Assembly (NCBI GenBank): GCA_950295325.1
Contig: OX485804.1
Location: 62,466,533 to 62,530,532 of the forward strand
Source of the DNA: Polytrichum commune
Lineage: Eukaryota; Streptophyta; Polytrichopsida; Polytrichales; Polytrichaceae
Direction: 5' to 3'
DNA: 64,000 nucleotides
Under the pieces are notes generated by a model. It searched no databases. It saw nothing but the letters and a program-made list of their open reading frames with translations, and was not told where the DNA came from. The translations under genes were made by a program, and so were the position numbers. The stretch's first letter is position 1, and the number at the start of each line of letters is the position of its first letter. This document shows positions 25,733 to 38,000 of this stretch, piece after piece.

Positions 25733-26772
25733 TTGGTTATGGCACCAACATATGTTTACAATATGGATGAGACTAGTTTATTTTATCATGCCCAACCAAA
25801 CAAGACATTAGTACAAGGAAAAGTTTGGCGCAAAATTCAGATGGACAGTCTCACTCTTGCTCTTGTGGTAAACACAATATGCACTGACAAGTTGATACCT
25901 ATGTTTATTTACAAATCTCTAAGCCCAAGATGCTTTGGAAGGTAGCTACCAATAGAATATGTGTGGTAATTTGCAAACAAAATGGCCTAGTTGACATCAT
26001 ATGTATTTGAAAGTTGGATGATGAGCGTCAATGTACATTTCAAATCTCAAAAGCATAAGGTATTTTTAATTATGGACAAATTTGCTACTCATTCCCTTAA
26101 GCAAGTTGGTAGGGGTGAATCATTTGGTTTTTCAACCTTGCAATGGAGCAATATTACTATTGTTTTCTTGCCACCTAATGGAACAAGTGTGGTACAAGCC
26201 TTGGATAAGGGAATAATTTCTTCATTCAAAGTTAAGTATAAAGAATAAGCTTTTGGAGTGGGTTCTCTCTCACTTTGATTCTTCTACTACTCACCAAGAC
26301 ACGAGGGAAATGATATCTAATGTAATGCAAGCTATTATGTGGTGTTCTAAAGTGTGGAGAGAGGGGAATCCCCAAATTGTATGATACAACTAGAGGATGT
26401 CAAAGATTTTATTGTCAGACTAGAGTGCCGAATTTGCCATGGATGATGAATGTAGGAGCTCAATAATGAAAGAAACAACAAATGAATTGGCAAGTCTCAT
26501 TTCTTCTTCAAATCTTGGAAGTGAAGAAAATGCCTATTCAAGAATATGTGCAACTGGTAGGAGAGGATATTGTTGATGCAAAATTAAACATGATTGTGTT
26601 GGTGGATTTGGCTTGGGGTAGAGAAATCCACTTGGGTTTAGATTTAAATGAAGAGCCAAAGGAGGGGAATAATGTAGATGACCAACCAACACCAATAGTC
26701 AAGCTTCCTCAAGCCCATGAGTATGCCCAATTACTATCAAATTTTGCAGTGGAGCATCCTTCAGAGTTTTAA
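25733..26772 (+). pseudogene. Tigger/pogo-like transposase (DDE_1 superfamily), broken
   Basis: The DDE core is visible: the first Asp in YNMDETSLF, the second in FLIMDKFATHS and the third in VVQALDKGIISSFK. PMFIYKSLSPRCF and VFLPPNGTSVVQ are typical of plant Tigger-like proteins. One frame is interrupted by TAG 25943-25945, TAA 25967-25969 and TAG 25988-25990; the last sits where the family has Trp. A frameshift follows after the TAA near 26246, and the reading continues as KLLEWVLSHFDSSTTHQ. The C-terminal segment (26482-26772, ending LLSNFAVEHPSEF) is open. No N-terminal HTH is recognisable, so the copy is truncated as well as broken. Confidence 0.85.
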
Positions 26773-28738
26773 GTTGTAAATGTGACAAACATGCAATCTT
26801 TTATGGATAAATTAAACAAGGTATCAATTTCCAGCATCAACAAACATCATCAGTAGACAAAAGATTCTTACTCTTGTAGTGTGTGATATGGTGAGAACAT
26901 CAACATGAGGCTATATATTTTTAGCTCCACATTGTGAGACCTTGTAAGCATAATACTTAGCAAAAAATTGTATCTTCATCGTTGTAATACATATTTTTTG
27001 GCCATAGCCTGATAGTAGGAAGAAAATACTATTTTAAATGATAAACTATCCAAAATAATGGATGGAAATCAATTTAGGATGAATTAGTAAGGCCATAGTC
27101 CAAGGAAAGTAGTTGCATAAGTCATAACCGGTGGAAGCTCTAAGCATGATAAGAGGGCTATCGCCAAGGAGAAGGCACTTCTTGTTAAATCCGCTGAGGC
27201 CATATCCATAGAGAGACATGCTATAGACAATAGAGCTAGAATTGAATGCATCATTTTGTGAGTAGAACATAATAGCACCATCACCGTTTGTGATAGGGGG
27301 ATTCAGACAAGCAAACCGAATTTGAATTTATGAAGTAAGGATAGTTTTGCAATTGATATATGTATGAAAATAGTATGTGCGTAGTATACGTGGTTGAGTA
27401 AGTGTGTGTGTCACAAGAATCCAGTGATCGGAGTGTATCGAAGGCAAAAGAAAATGCTCAAATGAATCATTGATGTAGGCTTGAGATTCTAAAATAGATC
27501 AAAATGCAAAGAAGAAAGCTATAGCCGTCAATGTGGAAGAGGTTGAGTGAACCAGAGTTGAAGAACCACATCCTATGTCGAGAGTGAGGAAGAAGGTTGT
27601 TGACGGAAATGTCTTGGCTATAGTTAGTGAAATTGTAAGAGTGATTGGCAAGTAAGCGATGGAGATGATCTCAACGTGAATCAAAATCAGAAGAGGAACT
27701 TCTAGATGAGAGGGATTGACTTTTGTTTGAGTGAAAATAAATAAGATAAAGTCTCTCAATTAGAACTAAGGAAAGATAAACGAGATAAAGTGAAGGAATT
27801 AATCCCTTGAGCAATGCAATTTGAATTATGATTTTTGGCATTAAAATGATTACTTTAATTAAGAAAGAAGAGACTAACCCCAATAGGGTGAAAAACCATT
27901 GGAAGACTATTGCCAAGACACGAAAAACTATTGCCAAAGTTTTTGAGCTTCACGATTGAATTAGAAGGCATGAAATTATACTAATAGAAATTGTCATGTA
28001 GGACAGACCCATACACGACTAAATAAACACAAGGAACCATAAGAGTGGAAATCAAGCTTAATGAAGAAGAAATAAAGGAGTAAAAGATCTAGATGGTTAT
28101 TAGAACCTTAATCCAATGTGACATTAATCCTTATAGACTCTAGTTAAGTCTTCCTTGAGACCTAGTTCCCGGGGTTGTTTTCTTTGGGTTAGTTTGATTC
28201 CAAGCAAATACCTTAGTTACAATTGTGTATACAAATGAAATTTTACATTGACATACCCCATTTTCTTGAAAAAACTCAATAATACGACATTTGAGGCCAA
28301 ATTGTCATATTATGTAGAATACAATACTCGGATAATATGACACTTTCTTGTGTGACCAAACATGTCATATCAAAGGGGGCGGGGAACAACATCATTATAA
28401 AGCAGGTCACCCAAATTGCCCCCCACTATGATGTGGTTTGCTTAGTCTGAATAGATGACTTTAAAAACTATAGTTAAAAAAGCCTAAAGCTTCACCTGAA
28501 TTGAAGTGACCTCCATTGTGGCATACGAGCACACCTTTCATCCATCTAACATAAAAACTTACCCCCCCCCCTCCAACTATAAATTTGTGGTTGATTCATC
28601 TCAAACAACTTTGACTAGACTAATTCATGGTCTTTGAAGTTAATTCAAACATGAAATGAACAAAAAATTGAAAGAAGATGTTTGGGGTGCATACTATTCA
28701 AGCTTCAATAAAATGAGAGGTGTACTTGTATACAATAA

Positions 28739-28739
28739 G

Positions 28740-28776
<37 letters not shown>
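28739..28776 (+). repeat. (TA)n(TG)n microsatellite
   Basis: A TA dinucleotide run passes directly into a TG run. Compound repeats of this type are common and have no further meaning here. Confidence 0.95.
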
Positions 28777-28794
28777 CCTAAATTTAACATAACA

Positions 28795-29090
28795 ATACTT
28801 TCGACACCTATATTTGAGTGGTATGTGGTTAGGTGTGGATCTTAAGACTGACACAAATAAGATATGTGTTTTAAAACATTAGACTAGGTGTTCCAAGTAT
28901 GCTAATCGTTCTAGATCTAATATTCAACATAATTAGGGGACCTATATGACTACTAATTGAGCACGACAATCTCCACTTTAATAATAAATAAGACATTTGT
29001 ATGAGCTCTCAAAACAATGATGCAATTTGGATTTGCTAATCATCTCACACTAATTACATGTTCCATATCCTACAAGAAGTGGGTGTAGAG
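28795..29090 (+). repeat. Dispersed repeat family A, copy 3
   Basis: It starts with CACCTATATTTGAGTGG and GTGGTTAGGTGTGGAT, includes ACATAATTAGGGGACCTA, and closes with TTGCTAATCATCT...ACTAATTACATG and TATCCTACAAGAAGTGGG. It is closest to the copy at 38665. Confidence 0.65.
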
Positions 29091-29210
29091 TGATTATTAT
29101 CCAAATAACATGCGTTCGCCTTAATTCCCTCTCACCTCTCATGTGACAGAGAAGTAGAGGGGCGAGGTGAAAGGGAGTAATTGTTACCTTCTTGCAAATA
29201 AAGCCTCTAA

Positions 29211-29467
29211 GGGGCTATTTACATGAAAGCCATTAGGCCATAGCTCTTGAGATTCCTTGCATTCCCATGATTTCAGAGTGTCACATCCCTCCGCTCTAGG
29301 TTTCCATGTGGGCAATTTTGGATTACATGATACAACCCATCACATTTTCAATGGATGAGGAATCTATATGGAACCACCACGAAATCATGGATAATGTTGG
29401 CCGGGATTGGAAAGGGATTTTTCAGGACAACTCTTGAAGGTAGGCTATGCATAATGTGAACAAACCC
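29211..29467. mobile_element. Harbinger-like MITE
   Basis: The left end is GGGGCTATTTACAT and the right end on the complement is GGGTTTGTTCACAT. It is flanked by TAA (29208-29210) and TAG (29468-29470), an imperfect TWA-type duplication. The termini resemble those of the full Harbinger at 18444 (GGGCCGGTTCACAC) and the elements at 39722 and 41150. At 257 bp it has no coding capacity. Confidence 0.55.
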
Positions 29468-29945
29468 TAGGGACAACCCATGACAACTTGTTAGAAGTAC
29501 ATCTTATAGTATTATTCATATTTATTCAGAATGTGAATGTTGGAGCAACTGTAGAAGGTTTCTTTATGTGTAACTATTGTGCATAATTTTCTACTATGAA
29601 GTTACACAATGCTATTTTTTCTAGTTCATACCCTATAAATAAAGCTTGAATGCTCACACCTTGGTGAGTTGACCTATACAAACACCAATACATACACAAA
29701 GCTACAAACATTCTCTTTCTTCTCTCCTCCATGATTCATTCTCATATTTAATTCAAATATGGTGAGTTTTTTTTTTCTTTTTAATTTTTTTTTAAGATGC
29801 CATTTGGATGTACAGTAAGGGCTCGTGACCTCCAAAATAGTTAGGGCTACAGTTCATGAACTTCTCTATGCTTTCATCCAAAAAGTAGGGTACCATGGTC
29901 ACTTAAGAGCCATGGCTTAGTGCCTTTAGTGTAACATGCCCTAAG

Positions 29946-30085
29946 TAGAGTCTCTCTAGACTCTTCCATGGGATGCACCCATGAACTCCTTCCATCTTTT
30001 CCAAGTCCAACCTTCTTCTTTCACACACCCTTGACATGCCAATTTCTGCCTCCAACTTCGTTTCCCACTCTTTTCGGTTCTTTTG
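29946..30085 (+). repeat. Decayed duplicate of the small gene's upstream region
   Basis: The sequence from TCTCTCTAGACTCTTCCATGG onward matches 31487-31625 over about 140 bp, including TTCCAAG..CA.CCTTCTT and TCACACAC.CTTGACRKGCC. CpG sites of the 31.5-kb copy (GCGCCCGTC, CACGTC, GACGGG) are TG or CA here, so this copy looks like a methylation-decayed relic. An open frame on the complement (29903-30184) is a by-product. Confidence 0.7.
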
Positions 30086-30318
30086 CTCTCCACCCTCACG
30101 AGGGCCTTTATATGAGGAAAACCCTTGGACAAAGGTCTTATTAAGCGTAAACCTCATGCACCGGACATAATGATCTTCAGACACCCTTTGGATTTTACAA
30201 TTGGTTGTTCATCCAAGTGGAAGACACTTCCAACAATTCTCTTGCATTTTTTCATCCACAAAAAAGACATTTCATTCATAACTTATAGTTTATATTCATG
30301 ATAATACCAGTTATAAAC

Positions 30319-30665
30319 TAGAGTAAAGGATCCCATAACTAATCACTTAAGAGATTCTACACCAGATCCAAAGAAGTATAAGGTGGTGCAAATTTATCCC
30401 GTGCAGGAAGATAGAAATAAGGAGGATTGCAAAATTTTCAGTAATTTTATTCCTTCAATTGAAATTATCGTGAATGCTTGAAGCCAAAAGTTGGCCCGAA
30501 CATATTACCAATGTCTAGAGTTTGTCATATATAACTGCTCATTCCTCCTCACTTTAGCACTCAAAACCAAGACACATGTCATGTCACTATTGGTTGCGTC
30601 CTGATCGAAATTTTGGTGCCCTATAGATTGGCGATGGGGTCCTAATCGGGAATAAGGTAGAGGGT
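30319..30665 (+). mobile_element. GAGTAGAGGC-family MITE-like repeat, copy 1
   Basis: It shares internal blocks with the copies at 41723, 48037 and 48485: CCATAACYRATCACTTAAG, GAAGTATAAGGTGGTGCAAA, AGCCAAAAGTTG, CATATTACCAATGTCTAGAG, CTCATTCCTCCTCACTTTA and GATGGGGTCCTAATCGGGAAT. Its left end (GAGTAAAGGATCC) is diverged from the family terminus. Confidence 0.65.
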
Positions 30666-31486
30666 GCTTAAACCAACACTTTAAGCTATTGCACATACAT
30701 ATGGCTATGTGGTTGATATATAAAATATATATTCATATTAGCCTTTGGGCTAAACATAGGTATCAAGAAAGAAAAAATATTTTTAGTCTCAATTGAATAT
30801 TTGATGAATATTCAAAGTCAAAACTACTAGCTTCCTTATACCAATCCATAGGCCCCGTGTATGGCAACCTCGCATATGATGAGGACCCCCACCTTCATTG
30901 CCTAGAACCAACACAACATAGTTGGGTACTAGACCCAAACTACATCAAAGCCCGAGTAGTAATGGTATGCAAAGCCACACGGCTACATCCATGATCCCAC
31001 TTGGTTTGCTTGCAAAACCATCACCTTGCATCCCGGGAAATGACCCTTTTGTGCTTTGTGGGCCTACCTCCTTGGCGTTGTGAATAGAATGACTAGAATA
31101 GGCATTGACAAGCCACCCTAATCCCACCTTGAACCAACCCGAGATAGAATGGAGCCCGTTACATACCCTACATGAAGGTCATGGAGGCTGCTATGAGGTG
31201 GCACCACTAATGGCACCTAAAACCGTCACTCCGTGGGCCCAAACACTCCTACACCGCCGGGTACGGTTCAAGGTTGTAGAGTGTTGGCAATTGGGAGGCG
31301 TTTATAGGTGTTGGTTTTGGATGGGGTGTTGGTTTTAGCACCCTCTACCTTAGGTGCCTCTACTATAATGGACGAGAGAAGAGTAGATGACAAGCTTGCC
31401 GGTTTTGGGACATACTTACCATAAGAAACGGTGGGGGGCTTTCATGGTTTAGGGAAGTGATTGTAGCCTTGTTGCAAAGGAAACCT
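30666..31486. other. Intergenic between repeats, no gene recognised
   Basis: No exon is supported. The terminus-like phrase AGGTGCCTCTACTATAATGG at 31351-31370 resembles the right end of the GAGTAGAGGC family and may be a fragment of another copy. Confidence 0.5.
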
Positions 31487-31705
31487 GTAGACTCTCTAGA
31501 CTCTTCCATGGCATGCGCCCGTCAACTCCCTTCACGTCTTCCAAGTTCAGCCTTCTTGGTCACACACTCTTGACGGGCCTCTACAGCTTCGCTGCCTTCT
31601 GGTTACTTTTCGGCACTTTGTCGTTCTTTCGCGCTTTCGCGCTTTCGTGCTTTGTTGCAGCGCAGCTCTCACAAAGACTCAGAGTTCTCGATATAAGACA
31701 GCGGT

Positions 31706-31714
31706 TAGGGTTTG
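31706..31714 (-). promoter_or_regulatory. Telo-box (AAACCCTAA) in the leader of the small gene
   Basis: TTAGGGTTT on + is the complement of AAACCCTAA. In plants this motif is enriched near the transcription starts of translation-related and housekeeping genes. It lies 73-81 bp before the ATG at 31787. Telo-boxes also lie in the leaders of the F-box gene and the ZNRD2-like gene. Confidence 0.6.
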
Positions 31715-31766
31715 AGGCCGGCAGCTCCCACGCTGGCGGAGTCCAAGGTCACAGCGCAGGCGGGCG

Positions 31767-31790
31767 ATGGCGGAGGCACGCCCGCAATGA
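31767..31790 (+). CDS. Seven-codon uORF overlapping the small gene's ATG
   Basis: ATGGCGGAGGCACGCCC then CAATGA encodes MAEARPQ. Its TGA overlaps the first base of the second ATG and shares ATG bases with the main start (31787-31789). Ribosomes translating it would terminate right at the main start, so it could limit or couple translation of the main frame. Whether it is used is unknown. Confidence 0.45.
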   Translation: MAEARPQ

Positions 31791-32533
31791 TGGACGATGC
31801 GCAGAAAACTGTGCTGGTGCAAGCGGAAGTGAAGCGCATGAAGGGGCTCCCGGCCACCAGCACCTACGCTACGCACAGGCTCAAAGTGCTCGACAAAATG
31901 CTCCAGCTCTTGTCCAAGGTGAGAAGGAGCTGTGGATCATGAGCACTCGTGGTTTTGTGGCATTTTTGTTTCATTGCTTGTTTTTAGCTTTGTGTGGCAT
32001 GGGAGTCTGCCGTGGCAGTCCTTTTGCACTTATTGCAATTGGTTTTTTCAACACGTCTATTTGTAAATTGTTCATAGACGATCACTTATGGAGAAGACCT
32101 AGGGTTTGTCTTTTCAGTAGCCATTCTCATGAGTTTAACGTGAAGCACAATTAAGGAGCGTTGCTGGAAGAGTTTGAGACATAATCAGTCAACTTCAAGC
32201 AAGAAATAGACAACTACGTGAAATTGATGGAACTTTCATATTATGGAACACAATTTAATTACGCTTTTGCAGAGTGTCTAACATGGATATCGTGCACATG
32301 TGAAATTGTTAGAGGGAAGTCATTCATACATTTAGGCTCTGTTGGCTATTAGTAATTTGTTTCCTGTCCATTTCCGTTGCCCTATGGCTGCTCAAAAAGG
32401 GTAGTTGTGCTTCTTTTGAGGGGGCATTTGAAGGATATAACTGAACAGCTGCTGATAATCCTTTTTTGAACAGGTGCGAACCAACACAGAGGCTGAGGAA
32501 TTGGAGGTCCTTTTTGCAAACTTGTCGTTTTGA
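31787..32533 (+). CDS. Small (63-aa) conserved-looking plant protein
   Basis: Exon 1 is 31787-31918 (donor AAG/GTGAGA) and exon 2 is 32474-32533 (acceptor GAACAG), phase 0. The product begins MMDDAQKTVLVQAEVKRM, has a GLPATSTYATHRLKVLDKML core, and ends EAEELEVLFANLSF. It is predicted helical, with basic then acidic character and no signal peptide. The short C-terminal exon ending LEVLFANLSF recalls a small plant protein family of unknown function that I remember only vaguely, so no function is claimed. It starts at the first of two adjacent ATGs after an upstream ORF. A CpG-rich 5' region and a telo-box support a real gene. Confidence 0.75.
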
Positions 32534-35057
32534 ACTACAAGGTAATGTCTGCATGTTGTTGGAAGTTATGGCTCCCTCCTGGCCAACCTGCTGTGCATCT
32601 TTATTTTATATTTTAGACCTGTGTCTGTCAGATTGTAGATTGCGATCACTACTTCGTGTGTTTTGTCTATTTGATGTAAATGTGTGTGGGTGGTGCAGGC
32701 TGATATGAGCATGTCAGTGATGCCGGGGTTACAAATGATAATTCCGTATAAATGGTTGCAAAACTTGCTCTGTTAAGAAATGATAGTTAATTGTAAGATG
32801 TTGTAAGCCGTCTTTTCCACAGGACGAAGTAGTGGCCGAGCATTGAACTCCCCTGATTATGTACAACTCTGTAAGTTTTCCCTTAGCTTCAAGAGTTTGA
32901 TTTTGACACCTCGGCTCCCTATGTTTTGTCCTAGCAGAGCATACTGGAACATGGGCTGCTGAACTGTAGTAAGTGGGCTGTAAATGAGGAGGCTGACACT
33001 AGACATTCCCAAATTAGCAACTGGCAATGTATTTTAGAAATATGTCAAATTATCGTATACAACTTCCATTTGATATATCATGAGGTATCCTTTTGTTTAA
33101 CTTATGTTCCAAGTTGAGGTTTTAAAGGGCCATCTATAAAATCACAAAGGGTTGGTGGAGACTTCAACAGACGTTCCAATCACCTGGCAACCTCGGAGTC
33201 AGTGTCAAAGACCATATCATGTGATGGTAGCTTATGAATTATCTTTGCCAAGAGAGACCTTGAAGGTTAGAGACAAGGTTTTAGGTCTCTAACCTTGAAT
33301 AGACATTGGACTAATCTGATTGGCAATGTACAACTCTCCTAGAGTAAACAACTAAAAGGAAAGAGGTGAACCTGAGGCTCTAGTAGTGTGACGAAATTAT
33401 GATTCTCAAGATGAACTTTCAACCCTTACTGAAGGTAAGTTGGTCTCAATTCAAAATTGGCAATTGGCATATGAAGTGATGGAGCAAGAATAGGCACACA
33501 AATGTTATTATATTTGTTACATAGTAGTTTTATAACTTCTAATATCTCTCCCATAGATTGTTCTACAAAACGGATCCATTAGGGCCAAATCCCACGGACC
33601 GAACTGGGCATCATGATCTGATTTACTATTTTGACATCATGGAATGGACATGCTCCTAAAGCCTTAAAACCATAAAAGTCTCCAAGCTCAGGTATTGAAT
33701 GAAATGGTGATGGGCCCTACGTTGGGATTGCAAAAAGTGAGGAAAAAGTGCACATTGTATAAACAGCCACCCCCCTCCAATGGAAGTACTCCGAGGCTTG
33801 CGAGGACATGGATGGGAGTAGGGATTCCAGCACACAAAACAATGCTTGCCACTCCCTTGCATGAAAACTGGTCATTGTTTTGTAGTATAATGGACTCCCC
33901 TACTATACATCCTTTCATTTATGAAGAGTGGATGACTTGTAAAGTGGATGGATATTGATCTGGGTTTGTAGGTGAATTGAGAAACGGATAAAAATGGGAC
34001 ATGATGTTTAAGATAATATGGACATAATCTTTATCCTTAAACTTTAATGTTTAAAACGGATATAAATTTCCCATTGCTAAATTCATTAGGTGTTGTGGTA
34101 ACAATGCTTTGCATAATTCTCTATCAAATAAATAAATAGTCATTGACATGTAAATCTAATCTATTATGGCATTTAAAGTGATGCTCCATGCCAGCTTGGT
34201 TGGTTGCCACCCTGGGTTTCTCCTAGTGTGGGTCAAGAATGAATAGTGTGGTCCACACTAAATCAATGTTCAGTGTAATGCATATACAAGTGGGAAGCAT
34301 CACCTCTTTAACCAACACCACCGTTGCAAAGCATTTATCTCTTGATGGGTGTGGCAGAAAGGGGAAAAGCAATTTCTAAGGTGTAATATATAATAACAAT
34401 AAATTTAGTTTTGGGTTGTAGTATCTCAAAGTGCAGTTGTCAGGTACCTTTTAAGGGATCACATCCGTATAGTTAGAATACGAGAAATGCTTTTGGTTCA
34501 AAAAAATTATTTTGATCAGAAATGTCATTGTTTTGATAAGAAACTTGCTCTGACTGGGTTATGTTATGAATACTCTGGATTGGTGAAAAGTTTGCAAGCA
34601 AAATATGATGTTGAGGTACATCATTCCCTAAACCGAAGAGATGGGCATCCACATAATTTACACTACAAAAGGGGCCTGTCATATGAAGGATATGACCCAC
34701 TCATGGCACAAAGTGAAGTTCCATCTATATGACAATTGGACCTCACCACTCAGCAGACAAAATTGAATGCCTGACAAAATGGCTGAGATGATATGAGATT
34801 ACAGAAGTGGATACAACTGGCAACAATCAGCCATCGCAAAATAGCATTGAATATTGTACACAACATAATTTTGTACATTTATCTGCCCTGCATGACAATG
34901 CTGCATAAACCTGGCAGAAGGAAAAGAAAAAGTGAATCTCTCTATAATCCATTGGAATCTACTTTACAATACCTATGCACACCTGAGCATCTACTTTCAA
35001 GTCGTCAACACATTTCCACCTAAACATGATACAAGTTTAAAGCTAACACCAAGTTCC
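32534..35057. other. 3' flank of the small gene and intergenic DNA
   Basis: No exon chain or domain is recognised. It includes the 3' region of the small gene and AT-rich DNA up to the stop codon of the F-box gene. Confidence 0.55.
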
Positions 35058-38000
35058 TCATCCTGGAACATAGTAATCCATCTTGTCAACAGGCAAATTT
35101 AACACTGTTGTTTCCACCTGCAACATCATTATTAAAAGATTAGTCACAACAATTTTGTAACACAAAGCAATGACCTACTGTAGTTGCATCTTAGTCATTT
35201 CTTATGCTACACCTTTTACACCTATTACTGTGGACTGAAAGTTAGCGTGGACAGAAAATGCCATGCCCACTGTATTTTATGTGTAAGTTGACAATTAAGG
35301 AGGTTAATAAATTAAAAACCTAATACTAGTCAAATATAAAATGATAAAATAATAATAAAATATTGATATTTCCGTTCTAATATTGAATACTATCATGTAA
35401 CATATGTAGACAGTGTTTCACAAACCTCTTCGAAGGGCACAAATACAAAGGGTGCCATGCCTCGTCGGTGAGAGGTAGCTGGTATGTCAGGATTATGTGT
35501 CTCATCCTCTTGCCAGCCTTCAAAGACATCAATCACATCTTCTACTCCATTGGACATATCATTTTCGTCCACCCCACATGTCACTAAAGAAAGCAGATCT
35601 AACCGATTGTAAGCTCCCGCAATTGTTCCACGAAGCCTTTTGAGTTACAAACAGCAAGTAATCAATCAGAAGCTCCCAAGTTGTGTCAACCTCACACAGA
35701 AATCATAACAATAAAAATGGTGGTGATAGACACCTCCTGGTAGCGCATGGGCATGATGATCTACTAAGAACCCATAGTGTGTGCATGTTCTATTTTAGCA
35801 AGACACCAACAAGGAAAAGAGGTTGTCAGAACAGGAACCAAACATATCTTGTGTCAATGAATTGTGAGCTTGCCACTATGGGCCAGTACCTGAGGCGAAT
35901 CCGTAGTGCAGTTGGTTGCAATCCAGGGTACAGCACCGCTGCATCCACCTGCTTCCCCCATAATCTATCAGAGGTCTCGACTTAAGTCAAACTAAAAGGT
36001 AGCACAGAAGCTTGGTAATATGACTTCAACCATGACAAGCAGAAATAGGCTTATTGAGCACTGTTTCTTTAAAGAAGAAAATTTTACCTGTGTGTCCACA
36101 AGAGTACACCGACCGCCAAACACACCATCTGATTTAGAAGGTTTACCCTGCATCGACTTTACCACCTCCTTCACCCGCTGAGGCGATGTCTGTTTTCAGG
36201 TTCAAAATCTTAGTCAAATGCATAAAAACGAACATGTGATTGTACTGCTGTCAAGAAAGGAAATCAGACGCCAGCTTGTCAAATGGAGCTTCAATGTAAG
36301 CTTGTCAATGTTTCCAAATTCAACACCTACACCTACTAGAAAATTAAAATGATCCATCTGGTCTCACGAAAGTGATTGCTGCTGATTTGAAACATATTCT
36401 AGTCTTCAACTTAATCATACATCAGAGTTTTATGGTCAAATACTTCCATAATATAGCAAAAGTCACCTTGTAGAGGAACCTCCCATTTGGATAGAACCTC
36501 ATATATCTGTAGTAGCAAACCTGCTCCAAACCAGACACACCACCCCACCACAATATCATAAATTATACCATCAAATCCCTGTGCACGATCCACTTTCAAA
36601 ATCATCCTTCCGTAAGGCAGATTCCACTGGATACCCAAAGCTCCAGGACCTCGTGGAACTATAAGCCTTCCAACTGATACATAGTGCAGGATCCACACCT
36701 CCATTTCGACATACAATGACATATATGACCTTAGCTTACAAGGGTTGATACCTTTCCATGACTTTTGGACTACCTCTTTCAGATTAATAAAGATGTACAG
36801 ATAGTTGTACATACCAAATGAACTGGATTGGTGATTTTCCATTCAGTAATTCCTGTGCGAATGTATGTATTCCGACTCACATATAATCCTGCATAAAGCC
36901 AAAGCTGCTTTATTAATGGCCAAGTCTCTATATTTTACAGATAGGGCAGAGGCAACATGTAACATCCACAATTAGATCCCACATCTGCAATATCTCCAAA
37001 CCCCAACATGTAGGCAACTTCATCCTTGTCCCCATAAATCTCATCCAATCACTTTTGACACAGGCGTCCAGCAACATACCATCATAGCGTAGACGAGGAC
37101 GATGCATCCACATGGCACGCCAAGAACCACCATATTGCTCCTGCAATATACGTTCATTCTCTTCTTGCCCTGAAACCTACAATCAAGATGAAAAATGGTA
37201 AGAAATCCAATGTAGTGTCAAGATATGCAGTAGGCTAAAGGTAGACTTTACTGGTGAATTGGATGTTCAGTAGAGCAACCAAGGCTTGCTGAAAGCATTT
37301 GCTATTTTCAAGAACATGCAGCGGCAAAGGACGACCTCAATAACTCAGCTGTTGACTACTTAGAAGACTAAGTATGTCTCATGTACATTTCATGAGAACA
37401 TACCCAAACAGGAATATGCTTCTAGAATTCACAATTTGCTTCCAACGCATATGTCTTCTCAGATATCAATCTCTAATCCAAAGGGGAATTGCCACAAAGT
37501 TCAGCCTGTAGACTTTGAGAAAGTAAGGAGCATGCCTGCCAAGTCTTTAAGCAGGCATTCCTCCAAAGTATGGGTGCCCGGGTGGCATATCTCCACTTTC
37601 GACACACACAAGCTGCTCGTCCCAGCCAGTATGGTACCATTCGCATGAACACCTCATGCAAAAGTTCATCAGGAAGAGTTCGATGAAGAAGAGAAGTCTC
37701 AACTACAGGCTTGCTACTTGTGCTGCCTGCTGGTGGCACAGGTCGCACCCTTACCCCATACAAACCTGCAATACGGAATCCACACATCTTCAACACCTCC
37801 AATCCCCTCACATTTGTACAAGCTGATAATTCCAGCATTCCACGTACTCTGCTGATGATAAATTTTATAAATAAGAGGAACAAAGGTGGAACAACAGCTG
37901 GTTGAGAACCTCACAGGATGACAGTGTGAACTAACGATGACATGTGATTTTCTCAAAATTGATGAATAGAAAGAAAGGGTGAAGTAAAGATGAGGACAAG

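Larger units (their letters stand above)
26773..29210. other. Intergenic, no gene recognised
   Basis: It contains a TA/TG microsatellite, dispersed repeat A copy 3, and a GAATACAATACTCGG motif at 28317 that also occurs at 25384. No coding exon is supported. Confidence 0.55.

Noticed and set aside
29903-30184. 93-codon - strand frame
   Set aside because: It lies on the decayed copy of the small gene's upstream region; no homology to a protein family is evident.
31513-32154. 213-codon + frame
   Set aside because: It overlaps the small gene in another frame and reads through its intron; no recognisable domain.
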